64,000 nt of DNA, taken from positions 1-64,000 of the forward strand of contig NZ_PSSX01000013.1 in the NCBI RefSeq assembly GCF_002933275.1. Reading direction: 5' to 3'. The notes under the pieces were generated by a model, which saw only the letters and a program-made list of their open reading frames with translations, was not told the origin of the DNA and made no database searches. Origin of the DNA: Marinobacter maroccanus. GTDB taxonomy: Bacteria > Pseudomonadota > Gammaproteobacteria > Pseudomonadales > Oleiphilaceae. The position numbers and the translations under genes are program-made. Shown in pieces: positions 8,100 through 16,248 of the stretch (positions within the stretch are counted from its first letter, which is position 1; each line of letters opens with the position of its first letter).

Positions 8100-8570
8100 T
8101 CATGCGGCCCCAGATTTAATCTCCGATGTGCAATAGGGGCATCTCGCAGCGTCTTTATGCACCTTCGAGAAACAAAACGGACAGTCTTTGGTTTTTATTT
8201 CCTCTTTAATCACCTCTTTCTGCCTGACTCTATTAATCCCTTTTACCAGCAGGAACGCGATCCAGGAAACGATCAAAAAGCTGATAAAGCTGTTCAGAAA
8301 CACCCCATAGCTTAGCGTGACAGCACCTGCCTTATTGGCTTGTTCCAGCGTTAGATATGGTCCAGCTGTTTTGCCCTCCTTCAACACGATAAACAAGTCA
8401 GCCAGATCCACATCGCTGGTGATCATCCCCAATATCGGAGCGATCACATTAGCCACAAGGCTGCTTGCAATGGTCGCGAACGCCCCACCAACTACGATAC
8501 CAACCGCCATATCAAGAACATTGCCTTTCAGAGCGAAGGCCTTATATTCCTGTATGATTTTCTTCATCAT
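8100..8570 (-). CDS. mscL: Large-conductance mechanosensitive channel MscL with C-terminal zinc ribbon
   Basis: Osmotic-shock safety valve of the inner membrane. The N-terminus (EYKAFALKGNVLDMAVGIVV) and the first pore helix are classic MscL, and the second membrane helix (FLNSFISFLIVSWIAFLLV) lies near residues 88-106. After it comes an extension not found in the usual ~136-residue channel: CPFC and CPYC spaced by 12 residues, forming a small zinc-ribbon-like tail. The total is 156 residues. Two ATG codons at 8570 and 8567 follow a purine-rich GGGAGAGGG, and either could be used. The neighbours are on other transcription units. Confidence 0.95.
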   Translation of the reverse strand: MMKKIIQEYKAFALKGNVLDMAVGIVVGGAFATIASSLVANVIAPILGMITSDVDLADLFIVLKEGKTAGPYLTLEQANKAGAVTLSYGVFLNSFISFLIVSWIAFLLVKGINRVRQKEVIKEEIKTKDCPFCFSKVHKDAARCPYCTSEIKSGAA

Positions 8571-8696
8571 CCCTCTCCCTTTTTACTGCTAATCGACGAG
8601 CCGCGCATTCCTCTCTCCCCCCGACACTGTCGTGCCAATGAAGTCTAGCCGATGATCGCGGAACGATGGCAGTAGCGGTTGGCCAGCAGCCCTGAA

Positions 8697-9515
8697 CTAA
8701 GGGTGAGCGGAACAATGAGGGCTATGCTGGGGTAGGCTCTTTGCCGATTCGGCAAATCCAGAACAAGACGGACGACCGTCCGGTCCGTTGGTAACGCGGG
8801 TATACACCCGAAATACCCGGTTGATCAGGGGCTCGGTAATAACCTCCCTGGGGCTACCGATTGTGTCGAGCTGGCCGCCGGCCAGCACGGCAATCCGGTC
8901 CGCAAATTGTGCAGCCTGGTTGAGATCGTGGAGCGACATCACCACGGTTAAGCCGTGCTCCCGATTCAGCTTGGACAGCAGTTCCAGTACTTCCAGCTGG
9001 TATCCCCAGTCCAGGAACGTGGTAGGTTCATCCAGCAGCAGAATATCGGTTTCCTGGGCCAGGGCCATGGCGATCCATACCCGCTGTTGTTGCCCTCCGG
9101 AAAGCGCTTCCACCGGCCGCTCCGCCAGATCCGAGACCCCGGTCATTGCCATGGCCTCAAGAATCGCGTTGTCGTCGGTGATGAGGTTTCGTTGCCACCA
9201 TTTCCGGTGCGGGAAACGCCCCAGAGCTACCAGATCCCGAGCCCGGATACCATCTGGCACAATCGGCTTCTGTGGCAGCATGGCAAGCCTGAGGGCTAAT
9301 TTGCGCCGGTCCCACTGCTCCACCGGCTGGTCGTCCAGGTAAACCTGACCGGACCGGGCCGGTAGCAGGCCCGCGAAACTTTTCAGCAAGGTACTTTTAC
9401 CCGACCCATTAGGGCCCAGCAGGCAGGTGATCCCGCCTTCAGGAATCGCTAGCGAAACCTTGTTCACAACCGGTTTGTCGCCGTAGGCAAGTGAGAGCTG
9501 CTCGGTTCGTAACAT
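8697..9515 (-). CDS. ABC transporter ATPase, FecE-type (ferric siderophore/citrate import)
   Basis: The energising subunit of an iron-complex importer, 272 residues. Walker A is GPNGSGKST near residue 37, the signature is ALSGGQQQRVWIAMALAQE, Walker B is DILLLDEPTTFLD, and an H-loop follows (VVMSLHDLNQAAQFADRI). Family: FecE/FepC/FhuC. It is the last gene of a five-gene operon, beginning 14 bases after the second permease. The C-terminal extension after residue about 250 is proline- and serine-rich and may be poorly conserved. Confidence 0.92.
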   Translation of the reverse strand: MLRTEQLSLAYGDKPVVNKVSLAIPEGGITCLLGPNGSGKSTLLKSFAGLLPARSGQVYLDDQPVEQWDRRKLALRLAMLPQKPIVPDGIRARDLVALGRFPHRKWWQRNLITDDNAILEAMAMTGVSDLAERPVEALSGGQQQRVWIAMALAQETDILLLDEPTTFLDWGYQLEVLELLSKLNREHGLTVVMSLHDLNQAAQFADRIAVLAGGQLDTIGSPREVITEPLINRVFRVYTRVTNGPDGRPSCSGFAESAKSLPQHSPHCSAHP

Positions 9516-9529
9516 GGCGGATCCCGACC

Positions 9530-10606
9530 TCAGGTTTGACGCGAAAGCAGATAAAGGAAAAACGGTACGCCAAGGACGGCGGAAACCACGCCCACGGGTA
9601 CCTCATAGGGCGTAAACACTGTTCGGCCGAGTAAATCCGCCAGAACAGCCAGTACCGCCCCCAAAAGAACACATAACACCAACTGGACCGGAAGGTTGGC
9701 GCCTGCCAGTCGGCGGCTGATGTGGGGGATCAGCAGGCCTATGAAGCCAACGGGCCCCACCACTCCGACGGCGCTGGCCGCCAGCAGGGTGGCTATCAGC
9801 AGCGCAAAGGCACGCCAGCGGTTCAGGCCCAGGCCCAAAGTGCGTGAGTGTTGGTCATCGAGTTGCATCACGCTCAGTGGGCGCATGAGCAAAACCACAC
9901 CGATCATCCCGATGAGTGTCCAGGGCAACAGTGCATGCAGGTGCTGCCATTCGGCACCGTAAAGAGAGCCGGCCAGCCACTGGGCAACCAGCTCGGTGTG
10001 GGCGTGGCCCCAGAAGGCCAGGACACCGGTGGTCAGTGCGTGCAGCATGCCGGCGACGACCGCGCCAGTCAGGGTCATCTTGACCGGCGACAGATGGCCA
10101 TGTCGCATGCCAAGGAAGTACACCGCGAGCGCCGTCACCAGCCCGCCTGCCATGGCAAAGAGTGGCAAATACTGAAGGGCAAACGAGGTATTGCTGTAGG
10201 GGTTCTCGCTGGAAACCAGCCAATCGCCAATGATGAAAGCGATGACGGCTACAAGACTGGCGCCAGCGGAGATGCCGAGAATGCCGGCTTCTGCCAACGG
10301 ATTGCGGCTAAGCAACTGTAACAGCCACCCTGAGAGGGCGAAGTGAATACCGATGAGGGCGCCGGTCAGGGTACGGGGCAACCGTAGTTCGAAGACCACT
10401 CGCTGCACGTGTTGCGAGCTGTCTCCGGTCAGCCCGGCCCACACCTGGGACCAGGTCAGGTCCACTGCCCCCAGCTGGACGCCGGCGATGATGACAACAA
10501 CCAGGCTGAGTCCGCCAGTCAGAAGTAGTCTGCTAACTGGGCCGGTGCCTGGGGATTGGACGCCGTGGGCACCTGCTGGGGGACGTGTCGTAACCGGATT
10601 GGTCAC
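9530..10606 (-). CDS. FecCD-family permease, second subunit (FecD-type)
   Basis: A 358-residue inner-membrane permease of the FecCD/BtuC family for ferric complexes, with about nine to ten hydrophobic segments. Family hallmarks seen are FELRLPRTLTGALIGIHFAL near residue 70, the NPLAEAGILGISAGASLVAV segment that contacts the ATPase partner, GVVGPVGFIGLLIPHISRRL and the C-terminal FTPYEVPVGVVSAVLGVPFF. The cytoplasmic N-terminus is about 30 residues longer than usual. The start codon lies one base after the stop of the other permease, implying coupled translation and a heterodimeric channel. Confidence 0.92.
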   Translation of the reverse strand: MTNPVTTRPPAGAHGVQSPGTGPVSRLLLTGGLSLVVVIIAGVQLGAVDLTWSQVWAGLTGDSSQHVQRVVFELRLPRTLTGALIGIHFALSGWLLQLLSRNPLAEAGILGISAGASLVAVIAFIIGDWLVSSENPYSNTSFALQYLPLFAMAGGLVTALAVYFLGMRHGHLSPVKMTLTGAVVAGMLHALTTGVLAFWGHAHTELVAQWLAGSLYGAEWQHLHALLPWTLIGMIGVVLLMRPLSVMQLDDQHSRTLGLGLNRWRAFALLIATLLAASAVGVVGPVGFIGLLIPHISRRLAGANLPVQLVLCVLLGAVLAVLADLLGRTVFTPYEVPVGVVSAVLGVPFFLYLLSRQT

Positions 10607-10607
10607 C

Positions 10608-11612
10608 TTAAGCGCTCCTGGGCGAGGTTCGCGAATTGAGAAGGTAAATCAGCCAGGGGGCCCCGATCAGGGCGGTCAGCATGCCGACGGGCAACTCCTG
10701 CGGGAAGGCCAGCTGTCGTGCCATGATATCGGCTGCCAGCAATAACAGCCCTCCAAACAGAGCACTTAGGGGCAGCCAGTGCTGGATCTGGTTGCCGGCC
10801 AGCCGCCGGGCAATGTGCGGTGCCACCAGGCCAATGAACACGATCGGACCGGTGAAGGCGACCAGCGCGGCGGCCAGCAGCAAGGCCAGCAGCAGAAACG
10901 TCAGACGCCAGCGGCCGACAGCCAGCCCCATGGCCAGCGCCAGATCGTCATCCAGCTGCAGTAAGCGGAAGGGTCTCTGCATGACAAACAGGGCGCCGAG
11001 CGGAAGCAGCAGCCAGGGCAGCACCATCTGGAGCTGGAGCCAGCCCCGTCCCATCAGGCTGCCCGCCAGCCAATAATACAGCTCCGCCGCCTCCGCACCC
11101 GATACCAGCAGAAGGCCCGTGGTGAGTGCAGTAGCCAGTGACGTGACGGCTATGCCGGCAAGTACAATGCGCTCGGGCTGAAGCTGACGGCGGCCAGCGA
11201 TGGCAAACGTCAGAGCACCACCGAGCAGGCCTCCGGCAAGGGCCATCAGCGGCAGCCACAGTGCGCCCGGCGAACTCAGGGTTCGAAGCGACACCACCGC
11301 CAGGGCAGCAGATGCAATCACGCCGGTCAGTCCTGGGGATGCCAGCGAGTTCCGCGTAACGCCCTGCATCACGGCACCTGCAACCCCTAGCGCCGCACCA
11401 CCAAGAATACCGAGCAGGTTGCGCGGCAGCCGCAGCTCCAGCACGGTGATGCGCGTCAGCAGATCGCTGCTGCCGTCGATGGCTGACAGCAACGAGGTCG
11501 GCGACACCCATTGGGAGCCCGCCATCAGGCCAACGAAGAACAGCAGCACGAGGAGAAATACCGTTGCTCCATAGAGGCCCATCGAGCGTTTGGCTGAATC
11601 GTCACCCGTCAT
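10608..11612 (-). CDS. FecCD-family permease, first subunit (FecC-type)
   Basis: A 334-residue inner-membrane permease, paralogous to its downstream neighbour. Recognisable blocks are LELRLPRNLLGILGGAALGV, the GVTRNSLASPGLTGVIASAA coupling region, FTGPIVFIGLVAPHIARRLA and FPQELPVGMLTALIGAPWLI at the C-terminus. Its start overlaps the stop of the binding-protein gene by four bases (ATGA). Together with the partner permease it should form the translocation channel for the ferric complex delivered by the periplasmic binding protein. Confidence 0.92.
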   Translation of the reverse strand: MTGDDSAKRSMGLYGATVFLLVLLFFVGLMAGSQWVSPTSLLSAIDGSSDLLTRITVLELRLPRNLLGILGGAALGVAGAVMQGVTRNSLASPGLTGVIASAALAVVSLRTLSSPGALWLPLMALAGGLLGGALTFAIAGRRQLQPERIVLAGIAVTSLATALTTGLLLVSGAEAAELYYWLAGSLMGRGWLQLQMVLPWLLLPLGALFVMQRPFRLLQLDDDLALAMGLAVGRWRLTFLLLALLLAAALVAFTGPIVFIGLVAPHIARRLAGNQIQHWLPLSALFGGLLLLAADIMARQLAFPQELPVGMLTALIGAPWLIYLLNSRTSPRSA

Positions 11613-12532
11613 TTGCCGGGTTCCGACGTCAGCAGCAGACGCTGAATGTCGTCCAGGATCCGCTCCCGGGCAATCGGGCCGGCACCTTCTTTCCAGTAGT
11701 GCGGCACTTCGTAGACCTGGCCCGTGCGCACGGCCTTGAGGTAGGGCCAGATGGGATTCATCGTGAATGCGCGCTGACGACTGGTGGGTAACAGGAGGAT
11801 GCTGTCCGGATTGAGTTTCAGCAGTGCCTCAAGACTGATCCGGTAGCCCAGCGGGATGCCGCTGTCGGGATTGGGCGGCTGGCCACCGACATTGTCAAAG
11901 CCCAAGCGCTCCAGCAGGGCTGTGGGCAGAAAGTGGTCGTAATAGACAAACGGGGTTTCACTGCCGCTGGTCAGCAGCGCCACGGTATAGGTGGGCTTCC
12001 CCTTGTTGCGCTCCGCGAGCGATTGAACGCGCTCCAGAAACCGATCGTTGAGTGCGGCGGCTTTGGTTGGCTTACCGAGCGCCTGACCCGCCAGCGTCAC
12101 TGCCCGAAGGCTGTCCTGAATCGTGATCAGGTCCAGTGCCAGGAGTGGGGCAATGGCCTGGATCTGGTCACCGTCTTTCTCGGTATAACGGCGAATGGCG
12201 ATGACAAGATCCGGCCGGACCGACGACAGAACTTCCAGGTTGGGCTGGTGCCTCGGCCCGAGGCTGCGAACACCGCGTAACTGCGACGCCAGGTACTCGG
12301 GTACCCCCTGGAGTCCATAGTCAGTGACCGCCACCGGCACAGTACCCAGCGCCATTGCAACATCGGCCCCGAAGGTCGAAATCGCCGCAGGTTGGGTTGC
12401 CGGTGCGGACAACCGCAGGGTTTCCCCGCGGTCATCCGTCAGCCGGATATCGTGGTTGTCCGCCCACCCTGAAACAGGTGAAAGCAGGACAACCAGCAGG
12501 ATCGTTGCAATCCGCTTCCTTAAAGAGGCCAT
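11609..12532 (-). CDS. Periplasmic ferric-complex binding protein (FecB-type)
   Basis: A 307-residue exported protein of the periplasmic TroA/FecB-like class. It has a signal peptide (about residues 1-25, ending VSGWADN), then an N-terminal lobe (GADVAMALGTVPVAVTDYG; VRSLGPRHQPNLEVLSSVRP), a rigid helix and a C-terminal lobe. The RPDLVIA motif is typical of iron-siderophore binding proteins. Its ATG shares one base with the receptor stop codon (TGATG), so the two are translated as a unit. It would take the ferric complex from the outer-membrane receptor to the permease pair. Confidence 0.92.
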   Translation of the reverse strand: MASLRKRIATILLVVLLSPVSGWADNHDIRLTDDRGETLRLSAPATQPAAISTFGADVAMALGTVPVAVTDYGLQGVPEYLASQLRGVRSLGPRHQPNLEVLSSVRPDLVIAIRRYTEKDGDQIQAIAPLLALDLITIQDSLRAVTLAGQALGKPTKAAALNDRFLERVQSLAERNKGKPTYTVALLTSGSETPFVYYDHFLPTALLERLGFDNVGGQPPNPDSGIPLGYRISLEALLKLNPDSILLLPTSRQRAFTMNPIWPYLKAVRTGQVYEVPHYWKEGAGPIARERILDDIQRLLLTSEPGK

Positions 12533-14649
12533 CAGAAATCGAGTTGCGCCTCAAGGATGAAGCTTCGGCCCGGCTGGGGCACGCGGCCGACCGGGCTGAC
12601 GTCCACGCCCCGGAAGTAGTAGTCCTCATCCAGCAGGTTGTTGACGGCCACGCCAAGGTTCAGCACACGATCACCGCCAACCGCGAAATCGCGACCGACT
12701 CTGGCCGTAACCAGATGGTAATCCGGCAACTCACCGGCACTGCCATTGCTGGTTTCTTCTTCAGTGTTGTCCGCATCGCTGTAGCTTTCGCTGACGTACA
12801 CCCAGTTCAGGCTGGCGTCCCAGGCCTGGTAGCGGTAAACCGCATCAGCGCTGACCTTGTGAGTTGGCGCGTTGGGCAGTTCATTGCCTTCGTTATCGCC
12901 GGAAAGCTGTTCGGTATCCAGGAAGGTATAGCCCAGGCCCAGTTCCCACTGGCTGCCGACGTTCCAGCGGTTTGCCAGCTCGACACCCTGATGGCGGGTT
13001 TCTCCCAGGTTCTCGAAACGGCTGGTCGAACGGTTGAACTGAATCTGGTCCTCATAATCGATGCGGAACATCGTGGCTGAAGAGAACAGGTCCGGAGCGA
13101 CCTGCAGGCGTGCGCCCAGCTCATGGTTCCACGCAGTTTCATTGGCGACTGCGCCTTCACGGGTGGTCTGGGCAATCTGGACCGGTACCAGAGAGCGCTG
13201 GCTGTTGGCAAAGACAAACAGATCATCAGACGCCTGATAGCCGACGGTCAGGCCCGGCAAAAACTCCTCAGCGCTGTTTTCCTCGGTGTTGCCACTGAGG
13301 TTGTCGCGGAAATCCATATCAACGTCTTCGTAGCGCAGGCCCGGCGTCACCGTCAGACGGTCATCCAGAAACGACACGGTATCACTGACGTAAAATGCCG
13401 CGGCCCGGGTGTCCAGGTGCCAGTCCCGTGCCACAGAACGGTTACCGGAGGAAAACTCCAGCCGATTGACGTCGAATTCCACATCCTCGCTGACAAATCG
13501 CGCGCCCAGGGTAATGTCGTGCCGGCCATGGCGGATGGCGAGCCGGGGCTCCGTGCTCAACACGGTGAACAGCCGGGGCGAATCCGCAACGTGGGTGGAG
13601 TCCAGCCCCGGGTCCGCCCAATGGCCGGTGCCGCTGAGGTTCTGGCCGAAGAAAAAGGTGCGGTCGGCATCATGCACGAAATTGCGCCACTGGAATTCCA
13701 CGTTGTCCGCAGGCGTGTACGTCCAGGTGAAAGTAGCGCGACTCATGTCCGCTTCGTAGCCATCGTATGGGCGCTGGCTCTGGGTACGGTTCTGCTCATA
13801 GGCTTGCGGGGTCAGGGCGCCGGGAAGTTCGGCATCGACACGGTAATACTGCAGCTGCGAGGCGAGTTCGTTCTGGTCGTTCAGGTAGTAGCGGGCGTCC
13901 AGGATCAGGTTATCCACTTCGGTGTCGGAGTGGTCGCGAAAGCCGTCCCCGCGCTGGACGTTGGCCTGGAACTGCAGGTCAAGCTTGTCGGTCGCCCGGC
14001 CTCCGACCCGGTAATAGGTATCGGTAAAGACATTGCCGGTTTCTTCCGCGATGGTCACCCGCTCACGAAGGGTATGGGAGGTTTCCGCCGGAATCGGTTT
14101 GGTGACGAAATTCACCACGCCGCCCACGTTATTGGGGCCGTAATGAACGGAGGCACCGCCCCGGACAATATCCACGGCTTCCAGGCTTGGAAGGGTAACG
14201 GGGAACAGTGATACGCCCACGTTGCTGTAGGGACCGATGGCAATGGGATAACCATCCACCAGAATCTGAAGCCGTTCACTACGTAGCGGGTTCAGGCCGC
14301 GCACGCCAATGTTGGGCAGGATGCCCGTGCCGGTTTCGTCCAGGACCGTGACACCGGGTACCGGACGCAGGGCGTCTTCCAGATTCAGAGCTCCGGTGTC
14401 CTGGAGTTCTTCTTCCTCCACCACTGTGCGGGCACCCGTGTAGGTTCTTTCAGATTCTTCCGTCGGCGGTCCCAACCAATCAGCGGTAACCTCAAGGCCA
14501 GGGAGCAGGGCGGGCGTTTGTTCTTGGGCTTGTACAATCGCGGGGGAGGCAACCGTCGCAAGAAAAGAAACCGATAGAAAGGTTGAGCCAGCGGAACGGC
14601 TCACGCGAGGACGTCGATTTGGCGATGATGATTGACCGGGTGTTGGCAT
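12532..14649 (-). CDS. TonB-dependent ferric-siderophore/citrate receptor (FecA-like)
   Basis: A 705-residue outer-membrane gated porin. The signal peptide ends near residue 42. A plug domain follows (about 50-180) containing GVRGLNPLRSERLQILVDGY and DIVRGGASVHYGPNNVGGVV, closely like E. coli FecA, which has the same WLG and GIRGLNP elements. A 22-strand barrel ends in the terminal aromatic residue (EAQLDF). Unlike E. coli FecA it lacks the N-terminal signalling domain, so FecIR-type surface signalling is not expected. Vibrioferrin receptors are also FecA-like, so the ligand could be citrate or a citrate-based siderophore. GGAG lies 7 bases before the ATG. First gene of the uptake operon. Confidence 0.92.
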   Translation of the reverse strand: MPTPGQSSSPNRRPRVSRSAGSTFLSVSFLATVASPAIVQAQEQTPALLPGLEVTADWLGPPTEESERTYTGARTVVEEEELQDTGALNLEDALRPVPGVTVLDETGTGILPNIGVRGLNPLRSERLQILVDGYPIAIGPYSNVGVSLFPVTLPSLEAVDIVRGGASVHYGPNNVGGVVNFVTKPIPAETSHTLRERVTIAEETGNVFTDTYYRVGGRATDKLDLQFQANVQRGDGFRDHSDTEVDNLILDARYYLNDQNELASQLQYYRVDAELPGALTPQAYEQNRTQSQRPYDGYEADMSRATFTWTYTPADNVEFQWRNFVHDADRTFFFGQNLSGTGHWADPGLDSTHVADSPRLFTVLSTEPRLAIRHGRHDITLGARFVSEDVEFDVNRLEFSSGNRSVARDWHLDTRAAAFYVSDTVSFLDDRLTVTPGLRYEDVDMDFRDNLSGNTEENSAEEFLPGLTVGYQASDDLFVFANSQRSLVPVQIAQTTREGAVANETAWNHELGARLQVAPDLFSSATMFRIDYEDQIQFNRSTSRFENLGETRHQGVELANRWNVGSQWELGLGYTFLDTEQLSGDNEGNELPNAPTHKVSADAVYRYQAWDASLNWVYVSESYSDADNTEEETSNGSAGELPDYHLVTARVGRDFAVGGDRVLNLGVAVNNLLDEDYYFRGVDVSPVGRVPQPGRSFILEAQLDF

Positions 14650-14692
14650 TGGGATCTCCAGCAGTGGTATGATTATGTATGCGCATCATACT

Positions 14693-14711
14693 GATAATAA
14701 TTCGCATTACA
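14693..14711 (-). promoter_or_regulatory. Probable Fur box upstream of the iron-uptake operon
   Basis: GATAATAATTCGCATTACA matches the 19-base consensus Fur operator at 13 positions, including the full GATAAT half and CATTA in the other half. It lies 44-62 bases upstream of the receptor start codon, the expected place for iron repression of this operon. Confidence 0.6.
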
Positions 14712-15251
14712 ATGCCGAAAGAAGACGGGGGCGGCAAAGACCATCATTTATCGTCTTCGAACTCCTCACCTCATTTTGATCTCAATCAAATTAATGGGGG
14801 TAGTTGGCCACACAATTGCAGATTTACACTCGTAATCTCATTTTCACATTGAGCTGCATCTACTGGTGTGCCTCGGAGGACCTCATAGGATTTAGCCGGA
14901 CTCCGAAGATTTGTCGTTGGATCAGTGCCAGGAAACTGGAAACCAACGTCGAACCAATTGCTAACGTACTTCATCAATGGACGCTTGCGCATCGTTAGAG
15001 AGTGCCGGACAGATCTGGAAGGGCCAAAGCCACTGATTACAGCCGCAAACATAGGGCATCGCTTACCCGCTAATAACAGCTAGGTCAAAAACTAAACCCC
15101 GCCCCGGGGCCGATCAAACTGCCTGTTCGCGGACTCGCTGCTCTGTGATTACCATGCTGCTGCAGTCATGATATTGATACAATCAGGTAATCTGAGCAAT
15201 GGAATTAACCCCGGGGTAGAAACCGACCCCTTAAAGAGCGCTGCTTGCTAT
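14712..15251. other. Intergenic stretch without a credible gene
   Basis: About 540 bases between the iron-uptake operon and the DMT-family gene. Short open frames exist on both strands (for example 14786-15052 minus) but lack ribosome sites and recognisable motifs. GC-rich blocks (CCCCGCCCCGGGGCC near 15097; CCCCGGGGTAGAA near 15210) stand out in otherwise AT-richer DNA and may be debris of mobile elements. No tRNA or CRISPR was seen. Confidence 0.5.
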
Positions 15252-15716
15252 TCATCTTGCTCCGCCCGGGACCTTATTCAGTACCAGGAAAACACCGATT
15301 GTCATCACGCCCAACCCAGTAAGCCTCTTTAGGCTCATGGTGAACTTCTGAACGCCCATCAATCCGAAATGATCGATGAGGCTCATTGCGATGAGCTGTC
15401 CCAGCAATACGAAAGCTATTGCATTGGATATGCCGAAGCGAGGCGCTACCCAGGTGATTGTCAGAATATAGAAGAGGACAAAGAAACCGCCAAAGTAAAA
15501 GTACACGGGAACATTGGCAGGGAAAATTTTCTCAGGAAAACCCTCTGTGGTGATCAAATAAGAAATCGCTAAGACCAGGGCAACGAAAAAGAGAATCGTT
15601 GCGGCAAGGGCCGGGCTCTGAAGTCTCGCGCCGAGTCCACCGTTTAGCGTTGCCATCACAGGTATTCCTATCCCCGCGACCAGCATGAGCAGGGCATAGG
15701 CGATTGAACTGTTCAT
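15252..15716 (-). CDS. YdcZ-type DMT-family membrane protein (DUF606)
   Basis: A 154-residue inner-membrane protein with five hydrophobic segments, the length of the half-size YdcZ/DUF606 branch of the drug/metabolite transporter superfamily. Diagnostic features are the N-terminal GIGIPVMATLNGGLGARL and the AIAFVLLGQLIAMSLIDHFG block. Members are thought to work as dimers; substrates are mostly unknown. GAGG lies about 6 bases before ATG 15716, and the gene begins 20 bases after the thioesterase stop. It is the last gene of the minus-strand catabolic cluster and might export or import a related compound. Confidence 0.85.
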   Translation of the reverse strand: MNSSIAYALLMLVAGIGIPVMATLNGGLGARLQSPALAATILFFVALVLAISYLITTEGFPEKIFPANVPVYFYFGGFFVLFYILTITWVAPRFGISNAIAFVLLGQLIAMSLIDHFGLMGVQKFTMSLKRLTGLGVMTIGVFLVLNKVPGGAR

Positions 15717-15736
15717 TTTCTATCCTCAGGAGATTT

Positions 15737-16177
15737 TCAAATTTCTTCTGCACTAACTTGGGCGGCCAAGATTTCCTTAAGGCAGTGGCGAATTTGTGCA
15801 GGCATGGGTACAGAGCAATTTTGGTCACGGTCCACGAAAACGTGCACCACTTGACCATGGGCTGCGGCTTCTTCTTCCGATTCTCTGAAAATACCTAACT
15901 CATAAGTAACGGAACTGTTCCCAAGCTTCGAGACCCTGAGACCGACTGAAATTGAATCTGGATATGCAACGGGGCGTCGGAATTGGCAGGATGAGCTAAC
16001 GACATAGCCCACTATTTTGGCCGAGTGAATATCGAGGCCACCTTGCTCGATTAGGTATCGATTAATCGTTGAGTCGAAATAGGAGTAATAGGTAACGTTG
16101 TTCACGTGTCCGTATACATCGTTGTCCATCCAGCGGGTGTAGACGGGGTAGAAAACCGAGAAATCCTGTCGATTCAC
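15737..16177 (-). CDS. Acyl-CoA thioesterase, hotdog fold (4HBT/YbgC-like)
   Basis: A predicted 146-residue thioesterase. The frame is open further upstream to 16231, but GGAGG followed by six bases and GTG at 16177 marks the likely start and removes an unconserved basic leader. The active-site helix region FYPVYTRWMDNDVYGHVNNV, with the conserved Asp and the HVNN element, is typical of the 4-hydroxybenzoyl-CoA thioesterase family. It lies 71 bases after the aldehyde dehydrogenase on the same strand, so it may release CoA from an intermediate of the same pathway, but its acyl substrate cannot be read from sequence. Confidence 0.85.
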   Translation of the reverse strand: MNRQDFSVFYPVYTRWMDNDVYGHVNNVTYYSYFDSTINRYLIEQGGLDIHSAKIVGYVVSSSCQFRRPVAYPDSISVGLRVSKLGNSSVTYELGIFRESEEEAAAHGQVVHVFVDRDQNCSVPMPAQIRHCLKEILAAQVSAEEI

Positions 16178-16248
16178 CTTGGCCCTCCAAGAGTATAACT
16201 TTGGGCGCCTCGATTCCTGACATCGGGGCACCCTGGTTTATTTGGGAT

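Noticed and set aside
12355..14211. Long plus-strand frames opposite the receptor and binding-protein genes
   Set aside because: They mirror the high-GC third positions of the real minus-strand genes and contain no recognisable domains.
14786..15052. Minus-strand open frame of 88 codons between the iron operon and the DMT gene
   Set aside because: No ribosome site, no recognised motif and a mixed composition; probably chance or transposon debris.
15205..15225. Recurring GGGGTAGAA-type motif (also near 28341 and 53889)
   Set aside because: Only about ten bases are shared and the contexts differ; too short to call a repeat family.
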